From Planctomycetales bacterium 71-10 (GTDB lineage Bacteria; Planctomycetota; Planctomycetia; Isosphaerales; Isosphaeraceae), in the NCBI GenBank assembly GCA_001898385.1, contig MKTT01000074.1, positions 1 to 64,000 of the forward strand: a stretch of DNA of 64,000 nt. The letters are read 5' to 3'. This document shows positions 8,344-18,282 of the stretch, piece after piece. The position numbers and the translations under genes are program-made. Positions within the stretch are counted from its first letter, which is position 1; every line of letters begins with the position of its first letter. Below the pieces are notes generated by a model that was given only the letters and a program-made list of their open reading frames with translations, ran no database searches and was not told where the DNA came from.

Positions 8344-9366
8344 ATGGCGACGATCTCCGAAGCGACGTCGGCCCCGACGACGGAGGCCGAGGCCCTGGCT
8401 TTCGCCCGTCGCGTGCTTCGCGACGAGGCGGCGGCGTTGGCGTCGGTGCGCGAGCGGCTGGACGGCTCGATCGTCCGGGCGGCCCGGCTCGTCCACGACT
8501 GCCGGGGGGGCGTGATCGTCACCGGCATGGGGAAGGCGGGCCTGGTGGGGCAGAAGACGGCCGCCACGCTGGCCTCCACCGGCACCCGGGCCTACCCGCT
8601 CCACCCCGGCGAGGCCGTCCACGGCGACCTGGGCCGCGTCCGCGACGGCGACGTCGTCCTGGCGTTCTCGCAGAGCGGCGAGACCGAGGAGGTCCTGCGG
8701 ATCCTCCCCGCCGTGCGCCGGATCGGAGCCGGCCTCGTCGCCGTCACCGAGCGGGCCGCCAGCTCGCTCGGCCGCGCCGCCGACGTCTGCATCGCGATGG
8801 GGACCATCGCCGAGGCATGCCCGCTGGGCCTGGCCCCCTCCGCCAGCACCACCGCCATGATGGCCGTCGGCGACGCCCTGGCGCTGCTGGTCGCCCGGAT
8901 GCGCGAGTTCACGCCCGAGGACTTCGCCCTGTACCACCCGGCGGGGAACCTGGGCCGCAGGCTGACGCGGGTCGAGGACGTGATGCGGACCGGGCGCGAC
9001 GTCCGCACCGCCGCGCCCGAGGAGACCGTCCGCCAGGTCTTCGTCCGCCTGGCCGGGCCGCGGCGGCGCTCGGGCGCCGTGCTAGTCCGCGACGATCGGG
9101 GCATGCTGCTGGGCATCTTCACCGACAGCGACCTCGTGCGGCTGTTCGAGAAGCGCCGCGAGGCCGAGTTGGACCGGCCCATCGGCGAGGTGATGACCGC
9201 GAGCCCGTTCCGCGCCACGGCCGGCGCGATGCTGGGCGAGGCGGTCGAGCTGATGAAGTCGCGCAAGATCAGCGAGCTGCCGGTGGTCGACCCGGAGGGG
9301 CGGCTCCTGGGCCTGATCGACGTCACCGACCTGATCGGGGCGTCCCCCGAAGACTTCGAGGAGTGA
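8344..9366 (+). CDS. kdsD: Arabinose-5-phosphate isomerase (KdsD/KpsF family)
   Basis: Interconverts D-ribulose 5-phosphate and D-arabinose 5-phosphate, the first committed step to Kdo of lipopolysaccharide. The 340-residue protein has an N-terminal SIS sugar-isomerase domain (about 35-195) with GMGKAGLVG (61-69) and SQSGET (109-114). The family's HP-x-G-x-LG segment is at 198-204. Two CBS domains follow (about 212-270 and 278-336). This matches E. coli KdsD in length and layout. The ATG is preceded by an AGGCCCAGG stretch and a promoter 70 bases upstream. kdsC follows after only 4 bases, so the two are surely one transcript. Confidence 0.93.
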   Translation: MATISEATSAPTTEAEALAFARRVLRDEAAALASVRERLDGSIVRAARLVHDCRGGVIVTGMGKAGLVGQKTAATLASTGTRAYPLHPGEAVHGDLGRVRDGDVVLAFSQSGETEEVLRILPAVRRIGAGLVAVTERAASSLGRAADVCIAMGTIAEACPLGLAPSASTTAMMAVGDALALLVARMREFTPEDFALYHPAGNLGRRLTRVEDVMRTGRDVRTAAPEETVRQVFVRLAGPRRRSGAVLVRDDRGMLLGIFTDSDLVRLFEKRREAELDRPIGEVMTASPFRATAGAMLGEAVELMKSRKISELPVVDPEGRLLGLIDVTDLIGASPEDFEE

Positions 9367-9370
9367 GCCG

Positions 9371-9937
9371 ATGGCGAACGCGGGAGCCCGCCCGGCCGCG
9401 TCGGCGGCCGAGATCGAGGCGCGTTGCGCGGGGATCGAGCTGCTGGCGGTCGACGTCGACGGCGTCCTGACCGACGGCCGCATCATCGTCGACGACCGCG
9501 GCGTCGAGTCGAAGAACTTCCACGTCCGGGACGGCCTGGGGTTCGCCCTGTGGCACAGGATGGGCAAGACCTCGGCCATCCTCTCGGGCCGGTCGGCCCC
9601 GGTGGTCGAGCGCCGCGCCGCCGAGCTGAAGATCGGCCGGGTGGTGCAGGGGATCGCCGACAAGGGCGAGGCCCTGCGGGCGCTGCTGGCCGAGACGGGC
9701 GCGACCGCGGGCCGGGTCTGCTACGTGGGCGACGACCTGATCGACCTGCCGGCCTTGCGGGCCGTCGGCCTGGCCTGCTGCCCGGCCGACGCGGTGGACG
9801 AGGTCCGAGAGGCCGCCCACCTCAGGACCCGCGCGATCGGCGGGGCCGGCGTGATCCGCGAGGTCGTCGAGACGATCTTGAAGGCGCAAGGGCTGTGGCA
9901 CGTCGCTTGCGACCCCTACCTCGCGCCGGCGACGTAG
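9371..9937 (+). CDS. kdsC: 3-deoxy-D-manno-octulosonate 8-phosphate phosphatase
   Basis: A HAD-superfamily phosphatase that releases Kdo from Kdo 8-phosphate. The 188-residue length is typical for the capless, tetrameric KdsC type. The nucleophile motif is DVDGVLTDG (28-36; Asp28 and Asp30). Motif II is LSGR (71-74), Lys98 fits motif III, and GDDLIDLP (120-127) is motif IV with the metal-binding Asp pair. The start lies 4 bases after the kdsD stop. A giant OstA-like gene follows 69 bases later. This copies the E. coli order kdsD-kdsC-lptC-lptA and places the cluster in LPS core biogenesis. Confidence 0.93.
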   Translation: MANAGARPAASAAEIEARCAGIELLAVDVDGVLTDGRIIVDDRGVESKNFHVRDGLGFALWHRMGKTSAILSGRSAPVVERRAAELKIGRVVQGIADKGEALRALLAETGATAGRVCYVGDDLIDLPALRAVGLACCPADAVDEVREAAHLRTRAIGGAGVIREVVETILKAQGLWHVACDPYLAPAT

Positions 9938-10006
9938 GCGGGCCGCGACGGGGCGAGCGGGCCGCTGGGGCCGGGTGACCGACGAACCGGAACATCGAGT
10001 CGATTC

Positions 10007-13000
10007 GTGCTCAAGAAACTCTTCAAGATGGCGACGGTCCTCGGCCTCCTGGCGGCCGCGCACCTCGCGTACGCCCGGGGGTTCGACCTGGTCGTCGCGC
10101 GGCTGCGGGCGGCCCACGCCGTCCGCGAGATCGACTTCGCCGCCCGAGACTCGGCCGGCAAGGCCCTGGTCAAGCGGATGGCGGCCGAGTCCTTCGGCCC
10201 CGACGACTGGACCGGCACGGACGACGCCTACACCTACCTCGTCCAGAAGAAGGGGATCGTCCTCTTCGCGATGAACGTCGTCCGCCCCCCCGAACGCGAC
10301 GGGGTGAAGTTCGACGGCAAGCGCATCGAGGTCGACCCCGCGGCCGTCATCCTCCAGTCCCCCAAGGGGGGGAGCCGCCGGACGATGACGAGCAAGAAGG
10401 CCGTCATCGACTTCAACAAGCCCTTCGGCCTCAACCTCAAGGCCGACGCCGAGCCCCTGAGCGTCGACCGCGCCGTCCTGGAGCGCGAGGTCCTGGTCCG
10501 AGACGACCGCGGCACGCCCGACGACCCGTCCGACGACATGGTCATCGGGCCCATCAACGAGGTCGTGTACGACGGCGTCCATCAGGTGATCCGCAGCGAC
10601 TCGGACATCGTCCTGGTCGACCGCGGCCTGCGCGTGACCGGGACCGGCCTGGAGATCCAGCTCTCCACCAGGGCCCCCGAGCGAGGCTCCAAGGGGGGCC
10701 CGGGGATCGAGGGGGCCCAGAAGATCACGCTCCTCAAGAACGTCCGCGCCACGTTCATCGACGTGGGCGGCGGGAACGTGCTCCCCGACGTCGTCGGCGG
10801 CGCGAAGCCGGGCGCGGGCCAGGACGCGAAGGGCGAGCCGGTGCCGCTGGACGTCCAGTGCCAGGGGCCGCTGGTGGTCGAGCTGCCGCGCAAGCCGTCG
10901 ACGCCGGCCGTGGGCCCGCCCGAGCCGCCGCTCCCGACCACCGTCGAGTTCCGGGGGAACGTCGTCGTCCGCCGCGGCAAACTCGCCGAGTTGCCCGACC
11001 AGATCGACTGCGACACGCTCCACCTGACCCTCCTCCCCGGCGAGCCCAAGGCCCCCGCGGCCGATGCCGAGCCGAAGGCCGACGTCGCCGCGGCCCCGGC
11101 CGAAGGGGACCGGAGCGCCTTCGGCGGGCTGCAATTGCGGCGGGCCAAGTTCAGCGGCCACGCCGTCTGGGTCCAGTCGCCGGCCCAGGGGGTCAAGATC
11201 CGCTGCGTGGAGCTGCTCCACTACGAGGATCCCGCGGCCGGCAAGAAGACCACCGTCCTCAACGGCGGCGGCCCCAAGAAGCTCTGGGTCGAGAAGCGCG
11301 AGGTCGCCGCGGCCGGCCAGGCCGACGCCGGCCAGGTGCGCACGATCACCCACATCTGGTGCAACGACGCCACCGTCACCGACCAGGACGGCCGCATCGC
11401 GCTGGTGGCCAACGGCCCCGGGCTGCTGGAGAGCCGCCCCGGCACCGCCGCCGACGCCCCCCCGCGCGACGTCCCCCCGGCCCGCACGGCCGTCTGGCGC
11501 GACCAGCTCTGGCTCCAGGACGAGGCCGCCGCCGAGGGCGTCGAGCCCGGCAAGGTGCTGGTCCTCAAGGGCGCCCCGCGCGTCGAGGACCGCGTCGGCA
11601 AGTCGTCGCTGACGGCGGACGATTTCATCATCGCCTACCTCAACCCGCCCGCGAAGAAGCCGCAGCAGACCGCCGACGGCCGGGACGTCGTCCCCACCGC
11701 CTTCGTCGAGCCCGGCCCGGCCGCGCCGCCCAAGCAGGAAATCCCCGACATCCGCCAGCTCAAGGCCCTGAAGAACGTCCACCTGGTCGACGCCAGCCAC
11801 GACTACGGCTTCCGCGACCTCCTGGTCGTCGACTTCGTCACGGGCGCGATCACCAGCACGCCCGCGAAGCCGGCCGCGCCCGCGGCCCCCGCGCCCGCGC
11901 CGCCGGCCGAGGGCCGGCCCGCGCCGGCCGCCTCGCCCGAGCCCGCCAAGGAAGCCCCCGAGAAACCCCTGCCGCCGAAGACCACCACCATGGCCGACCG
12001 CGCCGAGGCCGTCGTCGTCGTCGGGCCGAAGCCCGCCGGGGCGGGGGCCAAGGCCGAGGGCGAGTCCGCCTACGAGGTGCGCGACGTCGTCATGCGGGGC
12101 GGCGTCCGGATCCACCAGGATCCCGCCGAGGGGAAGGCCGTCGGCACCGACGCCAGGGGCGAGCTGCTGGAGCTTCGCGGCGCGGCCAAGGGGAAGGCGA
12201 CCTTCGACCTCTACCACCACGACCCGTACTCCGACAAGGCCCGGGGCCTCGACCCCGCCAAGGCCCCCCCGGCGGTCGTCCGCAACGACCAGATGACGGT
12301 CGTCGCCGAGACGATCCAGGTCGACCAAGAGCTGGACCTCGTGCGGGCCTTCGGCCGCCAGGGCAAGCTGACCATGCTCGTCGACCGCGCCACCTTCACC
12401 GACCGCGCCGCCGGCGAGTCGAAGGCCGACGAGCCTCGCGAGGCCGTCGCCGAGAAGAAGCCCGGCCGCCGCAACGGCAAGGACCTGTCTCCCAAGGTCC
12501 CGCTCACCGTCACCTGGGCCGACCGGATGACCTTCGAGGGCGTCGCCAAGGACCCGATCGGCCGCCCCGCCGCCAAGATCAAGTTCTACAGAAAGGCCCG
12601 CGCGGAGATGGAGGACGCCCTCCTCTACGGCGAGGAATACCTCACCCTCTACACCGACCGCCCCGTCCCCCTGGCCGACGCCGGCAAGCTCGCCCCCGGG
12701 CCCGCGCCCGCGGCCGACGACGGCGATCAGGCCGACGCGGCCGAGGCCCCGCCGAAGGCCGACCTGGCAATGGTCGAGATCAAGGGGACGCCCGACCGCG
12801 CCGCCCTGGTGGTCTCCCGCAAGGTCCATCCCGAGCTGAAGACCGTGCTCAACGCCCAGCGGATGGAGGCGCCCTCGATCATCTACGATCGCGCCTCGGG
12901 CATGTTCAAGGCCGACGGCCCCGGCGAGGTCCGGCTCTACGACCGCAGCGACGGGGCCGGCGCCCAGAACGGGTTCGACGCCACGATCGCCGAGGGGCCC

Positions 13001-13750
13001 GGGATCCGCCCCGTCGCCTACCGGCCCGACGGCGACGGCCCGGCCGATCAGGTCGCCGCCGACCCCGACGCCCCGCGGCGCGCCGGCGAACAGCCCAAGC
13101 TCGCCCCGCTGGTCCTCACCCAGATCCAGTTCCAGGGCGAGATGCGCGGCCGATTCGGCACGGGCAAGGCTCAGGACGTCGACGACCAGCGCTGGGCCGA
13201 GTTCAAGGGGGCCGTCGAGACCATGCGGGGCGTGGTGAAGACCGAACGCGACTTCTACAAGGCCGACCGCCTGCCGGCCGACGTCACGTCGCTGACGTCG
13301 AACATGCTCCGGGTCATCAACGAGCCGCCCCCGGCCGGCGCCGCGAAGACGGAGAACGGGCGGACGTTCCTCAAGGCGTGGGACGACGTCAACATCCGGG
13401 CCAAGGACACGGCCCTCCAGGCCGACATCGTGACCTACGACTCGCTCAACGACCTGGCGCTGGCCAAGGGGACCGACGGCCGGGCCGTGCAGATCCTCCA
13501 GCAGCGCGGCGTCGGCCAGCCCGGCTCGCCCGGCTCCGCCGACATCGTCCAGCTCAACCCGAAGACCGGCGCCCTGGAAGTCAAGGGCCCCGGCGTGTGG
13601 CGGCTGATCGACGAGCGGACCGGCGTCCGGCCGTCGCCCATCAAGCCCACGCCCGCCGGCTCCAACACCGCCCCCAAGAAGCCGCCCAAGCCGTTCAAGC
13701 CCCCGACCAACCCGGTCGAACGCCGCGGCTTCTCCGGCTCAGGCCGCTGA
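10007..13750 (+). CDS. Giant OstA/LptA-LptC-like envelope protein (1247 aa), probable LPS transport factor
   Basis: Starts at GTG 10007. Residues 8-24 form an N-terminal hydrophobic anchor or signal (MATVLGLLAAAHLAYARG). The region after it, with repeated short beta-strands, F-D-G-K-R-I and S-K-K-A-V-I-D-F-N, recalls LptC. Similar beta-rich modules with alternating N-G-x-T-F-L-K-A and D-I-V-T-Y-D patterns recur to the C-terminus, as in OstA/LptA domains. They are broken by Ala/Pro-rich linkers, most clearly about residues 618-662. The tail is Lys/Pro-rich. The position directly after kdsD-kdsC is where Proteobacteria carry lptC-lptA, so I infer a fused or enlarged LPS-bridge protein. No lptB follows: a convergent aldolase gene comes next. 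Family assignment is by context and pattern, not alignment. Confidence 0.65.
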   Translation: MLKKLFKMATVLGLLAAAHLAYARGFDLVVARLRAAHAVREIDFAARDSAGKALVKRMAAESFGPDDWTGTDDAYTYLVQKKGIVLFAMNVVRPPERDGVKFDGKRIEVDPAAVILQSPKGGSRRTMTSKKAVIDFNKPFGLNLKADAEPLSVDRAVLEREVLVRDDRGTPDDPSDDMVIGPINEVVYDGVHQVIRSDSDIVLVDRGLRVTGTGLEIQLSTRAPERGSKGGPGIEGAQKITLLKNVRATFIDVGGGNVLPDVVGGAKPGAGQDAKGEPVPLDVQCQGPLVVELPRKPSTPAVGPPEPPLPTTVEFRGNVVVRRGKLAELPDQIDCDTLHLTLLPGEPKAPAADAEPKADVAAAPAEGDRSAFGGLQLRRAKFSGHAVWVQSPAQGVKIRCVELLHYEDPAAGKKTTVLNGGGPKKLWVEKREVAAAGQADAGQVRTITHIWCNDATVTDQDGRIALVANGPGLLESRPGTAADAPPRDVPPARTAVWRDQLWLQDEAAAEGVEPGKVLVLKGAPRVEDRVGKSSLTADDFIIAYLNPPAKKPQQTADGRDVVPTAFVEPGPAAPPKQEIPDIRQLKALKNVHLVDASHDYGFRDLLVVDFVTGAITSTPAKPAAPAAPAPAPPAEGRPAPAASPEPAKEAPEKPLPPKTTTMADRAEAVVVVGPKPAGAGAKAEGESAYEVRDVVMRGGVRIHQDPAEGKAVGTDARGELLELRGAAKGKATFDLYHHDPYSDKARGLDPAKAPPAVVRNDQMTVVAETIQVDQELDLVRAFGRQGKLTMLVDRATFTDRAAGESKADEPREAVAEKKPGRRNGKDLSPKVPLTVTWADRMTFEGVAKDPIGRPAAKIKFYRKARAEMEDALLYGEEYLTLYTDRPVPLADAGKLAPGPAPAADDGDQADAAEAPPKADLAMVEIKGTPDRAALVVSRKVHPELKTVLNAQRMEAPSIIYDRASGMFKADGPGEVRLYDRSDGAGAQNGFDATIAEGPGIRPVAYRPDGDGPADQVAADPDAPRRAGEQPKLAPLVLTQIQFQGEMRGRFGTGKAQDVDDQRWAEFKGAVETMRGVVKTERDFYKADRLPADVTSLTSNMLRVINEPPPAGAAKTENGRTFLKAWDDVNIRAKDTALQADIVTYDSLNDLALAKGTDGRAVQILQQRGVGQPGSPGSADIVQLNPKTGALEVKGPGVWRLIDERTGVRPSPIKPTPAGSNTAPKKPPKPFKPPTNPVERRGFSGSGR

Positions 13751-13754
13751 TCGC

Positions 13755-13793
13755 GGCGGCGCGCCCTCCGGCCTCGCCGGAGGGCGCGCCGCC
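13755..13793. terminator. Perfect 18-bp stem hairpin between convergent genes
   Basis: An 18-bp perfect inverted repeat (13755-13772 with 13776-13793) with a 3-base loop sits between the converging OstA-like gene (ends 13750) and LacD-like gene (ends 13798). It has no U-tract. It is placed to end both transcripts. Confidence 0.75.
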
Positions 13794-13797
13794 CGGC

Positions 13798-14868
13798 TCA
13801 ACCGGCCGGGTAGCGGAAGTGCCAGCCCTCGACGGCCCGCACGGCCCGCAGGTCCTCCGCGACGAACCCGTATCGCGAGAACCAGGGCGTCCCCTCGGCG
13901 CGGACCAGCTCGTCGACCTGGGCGAGCCGCTTGCGGGCGATCCCGGCCAGGAAGGCCTCGCGCGAGGCGGCGTCGCCCTGCTCGAAGTACTCCTTCCAGA
14001 AGGCCCGGCCGCCGAGCACGCCCGAGGCCCCCGCCCCCAGGGCCATCTCCACCTGCACCAGGTAGTCGTCGAAGTCCACGCCCGCGGAGAGGAGCACCCA
14101 GGGCCGCTCGGAGACGGCGTCGAGCGCCAGCAGGTTGTCCTCGAGCTGCTGGTCGGACTCGCGGCCCAGGGTGCCGGGGAACTCGGCCTTGTAGATGTCG
14201 CAGTACCGGCTCAGGACGCGGGCGCTCTCGATGACCGTCTCGGCCTTGCGGTCGAGGAACGAGTCGTCCTTCTTGGTCTCGCCGTCGAACGGGAACGCGA
14301 CGGCCTCCAGCAGCAGCAGGATGTCGTGCCTGCGGCACTCGTCGTAGACCTTCTCCACGAGCGCGAAGTTGGCGTCGGCCGACTCGGGCTCGGTCGGCTC
14401 GAACTGGGCCAGGAGCTTGACGGCGTCGGCCCCCATGAGCTTGGCCTTGGCGACGCCCCAGCCGGGCTCGATCGTCGCCATCGGCGCGTTCCTGGCGCTC
14501 ATCTCGTACTTCGTGCGCTCCAGCCGCAGCAGCAGGCCGACGTGCGGCGGGATCGACCCCGAGGCCACCGCCGACCACGCGCCGTAGTAGGGGTCGACCA
14601 GGACGCCCGAGGCGGCCGTCGCCAGCCCTCGCATCAGGTCGAGCTTGGCCTCGACGACCTCCTCGTAGGTCGGCGCGCGGTCCTCGCCGGCGCGGCGGAG
14701 GGCCTTGCCGGCCATGTCGACCACGGAGTTGTTCTGGTCCAGGGCCAGCATGGTCAGCGTCCCCTTGGGGTTGCTGATCCGCTGCAACCCCCGGAGCTTG
14801 CCCGGCGTCAGCCCCTTGGACGCCAGCACGAACGCCCCCTGCCGCTTCGATCCGTCCCCGAACGTCAT
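13798..14868 (-). CDS. lacD: Tagatose 1,6-bisphosphate aldolase (LacD-family class I aldolase)
   Basis: A 356-residue TIM-barrel aldolase. LacD-type enzymes split tagatose 1,6-bisphosphate (or related ketose phosphates) into dihydroxyacetone phosphate and glyceraldehyde 3-phosphate. Typical segments are LALDQNNS near residue 42, V-L-V-D-P-Y-Y-G, K-L-M-G-A-D-A-V-K-L-L (a Lys-rich strand likely to hold the Schiff-base lysine), and D-I-Y-K-A-E-F-P-G. The C-terminal stretch GASGVLGGRAFW fits a phosphate-binding loop. No signal peptide is present, so it is cytoplasmic. It stands alone, with a DUF4239 gene upstream-divergent in function. The physiological sugar is uncertain; sulfofructose-phosphate aldolases are relatives. 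Confidence 0.8.
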   Translation of the reverse strand: MTFGDGSKRQGAFVLASKGLTPGKLRGLQRISNPKGTLTMLALDQNNSVVDMAGKALRRAGEDRAPTYEEVVEAKLDLMRGLATAASGVLVDPYYGAWSAVASGSIPPHVGLLLRLERTKYEMSARNAPMATIEPGWGVAKAKLMGADAVKLLAQFEPTEPESADANFALVEKVYDECRRHDILLLLEAVAFPFDGETKKDDSFLDRKAETVIESARVLSRYCDIYKAEFPGTLGRESDQQLEDNLLALDAVSERPWVLLSAGVDFDDYLVQVEMALGAGASGVLGGRAFWKEYFEQGDAASREAFLAGIARKRLAQVDELVRAEGTPWFSRYGFVAEDLRAVRAVEGWHFRYPAG

Positions 14869-14971
14869 GGCCCGCCTTCTTCCCGGTTCGTCCTGGCGTC
14901 TCCCGGCCCGCGCCCCGCGGCGCGACCCTCACGGCCGTCATTCTAACCGAACGCCCCGGGGGCCGGGGGCC

Positions 14972-15751
14972 TCACCTCGGCGGGACCTCCTTCAGGATGA
15001 ACCGCGAGAGTTCGAAGCCCTGGGGGCTGACCTGGATGGACCCCGAGAACGGCGAGGCGAACATGAGGATCAGGTAGAGGTTCAGCGCGATCACGGTGGA
15101 GAGCATGGCCGTCATCGCGACCTGGAGCCCGTACCGGCCCACCTTGAAGAAGTAGGTGAAGACCACGGTGATCGCCCCGCCCGCGATCAGGGCGACCCAC
15201 ACCAGGGCGGGGAGGCCGGACTCCACGGCCAGCATCATGCGGGCCCGGCGGCTGTTCCAGAAGTCGTTCGCGGCCTCGACCGCGCTCGCGAAGAGCTGCG
15301 ACTCGCGGTCGTCCCGGGGTTCGAAGGCGTAGATCTCCCGGACCAGCTCGACCGCCTGCATCCGGGCCTTCAGCAAGGGCCCGCGGCCGGCCATGTGCGG
15401 CCACTCCTCCTCGATCACCACGCGGATGTACTCCGCCGCCCGGTCGCGGACGCGCCGGGGGCCGTCGCCGGGGAGCTGCGAGGCCAGCAGGAGGATGTCG
15501 GACAGGGCGTTGGACTCCTCCTCGACCGCCATGCGGGCCTCGTAGAACCGGGTCATGGCGTCGACCACGACCAGGCCCAGGATCACCGCGTAGAGGGTCC
15601 CCACCACCGCGAACAGGTAGCTGGCGACATCCTTGACGTCCTCAAGATCCTCGCGATGCAGCAGCCGCCGCGCCAGGGCCAATCCCCCCAGCGCGACGCC
15701 GACGCAGGCCAGGACGAGGAGGAGCCCGAACGGATGCGAGTCGACCGCCAT
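14972..15751 (-). CDS. DUF4239 (bestrophin-like) membrane protein
   Basis: A 259-residue protein with four predicted membrane segments: about 8-28, 42-64, 172-192 and 205-228. The central soluble part (about 65-170) is helical and charged, with a conserved-looking E-E-E-S-N-A-L run after the second segment and EEEWPHM near the middle. This arrangement matches DUF4239, a family suggested to resemble bestrophin channels. Its role is unknown. It lies 103 bases downstream of nothing obvious, and reads toward the LacD-like gene on the same strand. Confidence 0.75.
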   Translation of the reverse strand: MAVDSHPFGLLLVLACVGVALGGLALARRLLHREDLEDVKDVASYLFAVVGTLYAVILGLVVVDAMTRFYEARMAVEEESNALSDILLLASQLPGDGPRRVRDRAAEYIRVVIEEEWPHMAGRGPLLKARMQAVELVREIYAFEPRDDRESQLFASAVEAANDFWNSRRARMMLAVESGLPALVWVALIAGGAITVVFTYFFKVGRYGLQVAMTAMLSTVIALNLYLILMFASPFSGSIQVSPQGFELSRFILKEVPPR

Positions 15752-15956
15752 GATGCGCGAAGCCCCTTCGCATGCACGGATCCGCGTACGCCCGGGAATA
15801 GACTATCCGCGCCGGGCGGCGGCGTACACGGGCCGCCCGGCGCCGGACGCCTTGACGCACCGCCCCCGGAGACGGTCCCCTGGAGGGGTCCCGCCTTCGA
15901 CTGCCGCGATGTCGGGAGGGATGACGCCGACGTCGACAGGAACGGACCGAGCACCC

Positions 15957-16388
15957 ATGACGAGACGAACGATCTTGATCCTCGCCCTGGCCGCCGCCTC
16001 CGGCTGCGGCCGGTCCCCCGAGGCGGCCCCCGGCACCGAGCCGACGCCGGTCGAGCAGGTGGGGCAACTGCTGCGGACCTGCAACGAGATGGGGAAGCCG
16101 GCCCCGAGGACGCTGAAGGAGGCCGAGAAGCTCCCCGGCGCGCCGCCGAAGGCGATCGAGGCGCTGAAGTCCGGCGCGGTGGTGATCTACTGGGGCGTGA
16201 ACCTCAACGAGTACGGCGGGGCCTCGGCGATCGGCTACGAGAAGGACGCGCCCGAGAAGGGGGGGGCGGTCATCCTGGGGGACGGGACGGTCACGGAGCT
16301 GACCGCCGAGCAGGTCCGGGAGATCGCCAAGCCGCCGGACGCCCTCCTGAAGCCGGGGGCGTCGCCCCGCGCCAAGGGGTCGCGCTGA
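15957..16388 (+). CDS. Small lipoprotein, hypothetical
   Basis: A 143-residue protein. The signal peptide MTRRTILILALAAASGC has a lipobox ASGC with lipid-attachment Cys17. A Pro-rich linker is followed by a compact domain starting P-V-E-Q-V-G-Q-L-L, with V-V-I-Y-W-G-V-N-L and G-G-A-V-I-L-G-D-G-T-V strands. The pattern (helix, then a short sheet ending in a displayed value and a tail) resembles pseudopilin-like small planctomycete lipoproteins, but I cannot name a family. The frame is open upstream; the ATG was chosen because the signal peptide begins there. Confidence 0.7.
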   Translation: MTRRTILILALAAASGCGRSPEAAPGTEPTPVEQVGQLLRTCNEMGKPAPRTLKEAEKLPGAPPKAIEALKSGAVVIYWGVNLNEYGGASAIGYEKDAPEKGGAVILGDGTVTELTAEQVREIAKPPDALLKPGASPRAKGSR

Positions 16389-16451
16389 GGGCCCCGGCGC
16401 GGGGGGAATCGGGCCGGCGGGGCGGGAGTGTGCACCTTTGATCTGGCGGAA

Positions 16452-16671
16452 GGTCGCGGGCTTGTGGCGTCTTCCCCCCTCGCGGGGGAAGACAGACCGC
16501 GAAGCGGTCAGATGAGGGGGACGCGAAACACCGGCGCCGTCGGAATTCGAAGCGCCGCCCGATGGACCCCCATTGCGACCCGACGGCCGTCCGGCGCGTC
16601 GTCCCCCTCATCCGGCCCTCCGGGCCACCTTCCCCCGCGAGGGGGGAAGGGCGTGAGGAAGCCAAATCCCA
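16452..16671. repeat. Palindromic MITE-like element, family 1, copy A
   Basis: Core 16471-16649 (179 bp) is bounded by a 21-bp perfect terminal inverted repeat (16471-16491 and 16629-16649). An inner 13-bp inverted repeat, GATGAGGGGGACG (16511-16523), pairs with 16600-16612. The core aligns with the reverse complement of 62104-62272, with matching stretches also just outside the core (CCCGCGACCTTC and GGGATTTG flanks). It encodes no protein. It is a non-autonomous mobile or REP-like element by structure. Confidence 0.8.
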
Positions 16672-16697
16672 AAGTGGTGCCCGGGCGGGATCGCGCA

Positions 16698-16726
16698 TTG
16701 CAAGCCGGCCCGGCCGGCCCTATGAT
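16698..16726 (+). promoter_or_regulatory. Sigma70-like promoter of fbaB
   Basis: TTGCAA (16698-16703), a 17-bp spacer, then TATGAT (16721-16726). The predicted leader to the fbaB ATG is about 250 bases, long enough to carry regulation. Confidence 0.7.
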
Positions 16727-16980
16727 GGAGCCTTGCCCCGGTCGCATCCCAAGGCCCCCCTCGCAGGCGGCCCGGAGCCGGGGCCGTGCGGCCGGATGGA
16801 TCCACGCCGGACGCAACGAACCGCCCCCCGGGCCCGCTCATCGGGGCCGTCGTCCGGGGCGTGATGGACGACCTCCATCGCCGCGATCGAAATACCCAAT
16901 CCAGTGAAACGCGGACCGACGCCGGCTTCCGCCCCCCGAGAGGGATCGCCGCGACGCCCGCGCATCGGAGTGCCGTGAAC

Positions 16981-18045
<1,065 letters not shown>

Positions 18046-18230
18046 CGCCCCGGAATAAGTCAAGCGTCCCCGGGCCGACGCCGATAACAGTGGTGTCGGC
18101 TGGGACGCCGATCCGGTCAAGGACGACCGGTCGACGATGGCCTTCACGCAGCGGTCGCCCCAAGGATGGACGCGACCCGATGGCCGAAGGGCCAGGGACG
18201 GCCCTGCTTCCGCATATCTCGCGGTTCATC

Positions 18231-18270
18231 CCGGACGCCCCGACGGCCCCCAGCCGCCCGGGGCGTCCGG
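18231..18270. terminator. Perfect 12-bp stem hairpin between convergent genes
   Basis: CCGGACGCCCCG (18231-18242) pairs perfectly with 18259-18270 across a 16-base loop. It lies between the converging fbaB (ends 18045) and DUF5615 (ends 18283) genes. It lacks a clear U-tract. Confidence 0.6.
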
Positions 18271-18282
18271 CGTTTCGAACGC

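Larger units (their letters stand above)
16389..16980. other. 592-bp intergenic region upstream of the fructose-bisphosphate aldolase gene
   Basis: No gene is supported. It holds palindromic repeat copy A (about 16452-16671) and the fbaB promoter (16698-16726), both listed separately. The remaining ~250 bases form the predicted fbaB leader. Confidence 0.6.

Noticed and set aside
11850..11990. Ala/Pro-rich repeats in the OstA-like gene as a possible tandem DNA repeat or CRISPR
   Set aside because: The repeats are low-complexity protein linkers without regular spacing or identical units.
9323..12829. A 1168-codon open frame antisense to kdsC and the OstA-like gene
   Set aside because: Its composition is Gly/Arg/Asp/Val-rich with no motif, signal or ribosome site, as expected from the third-position GC bias of the sense genes, which have clear families.
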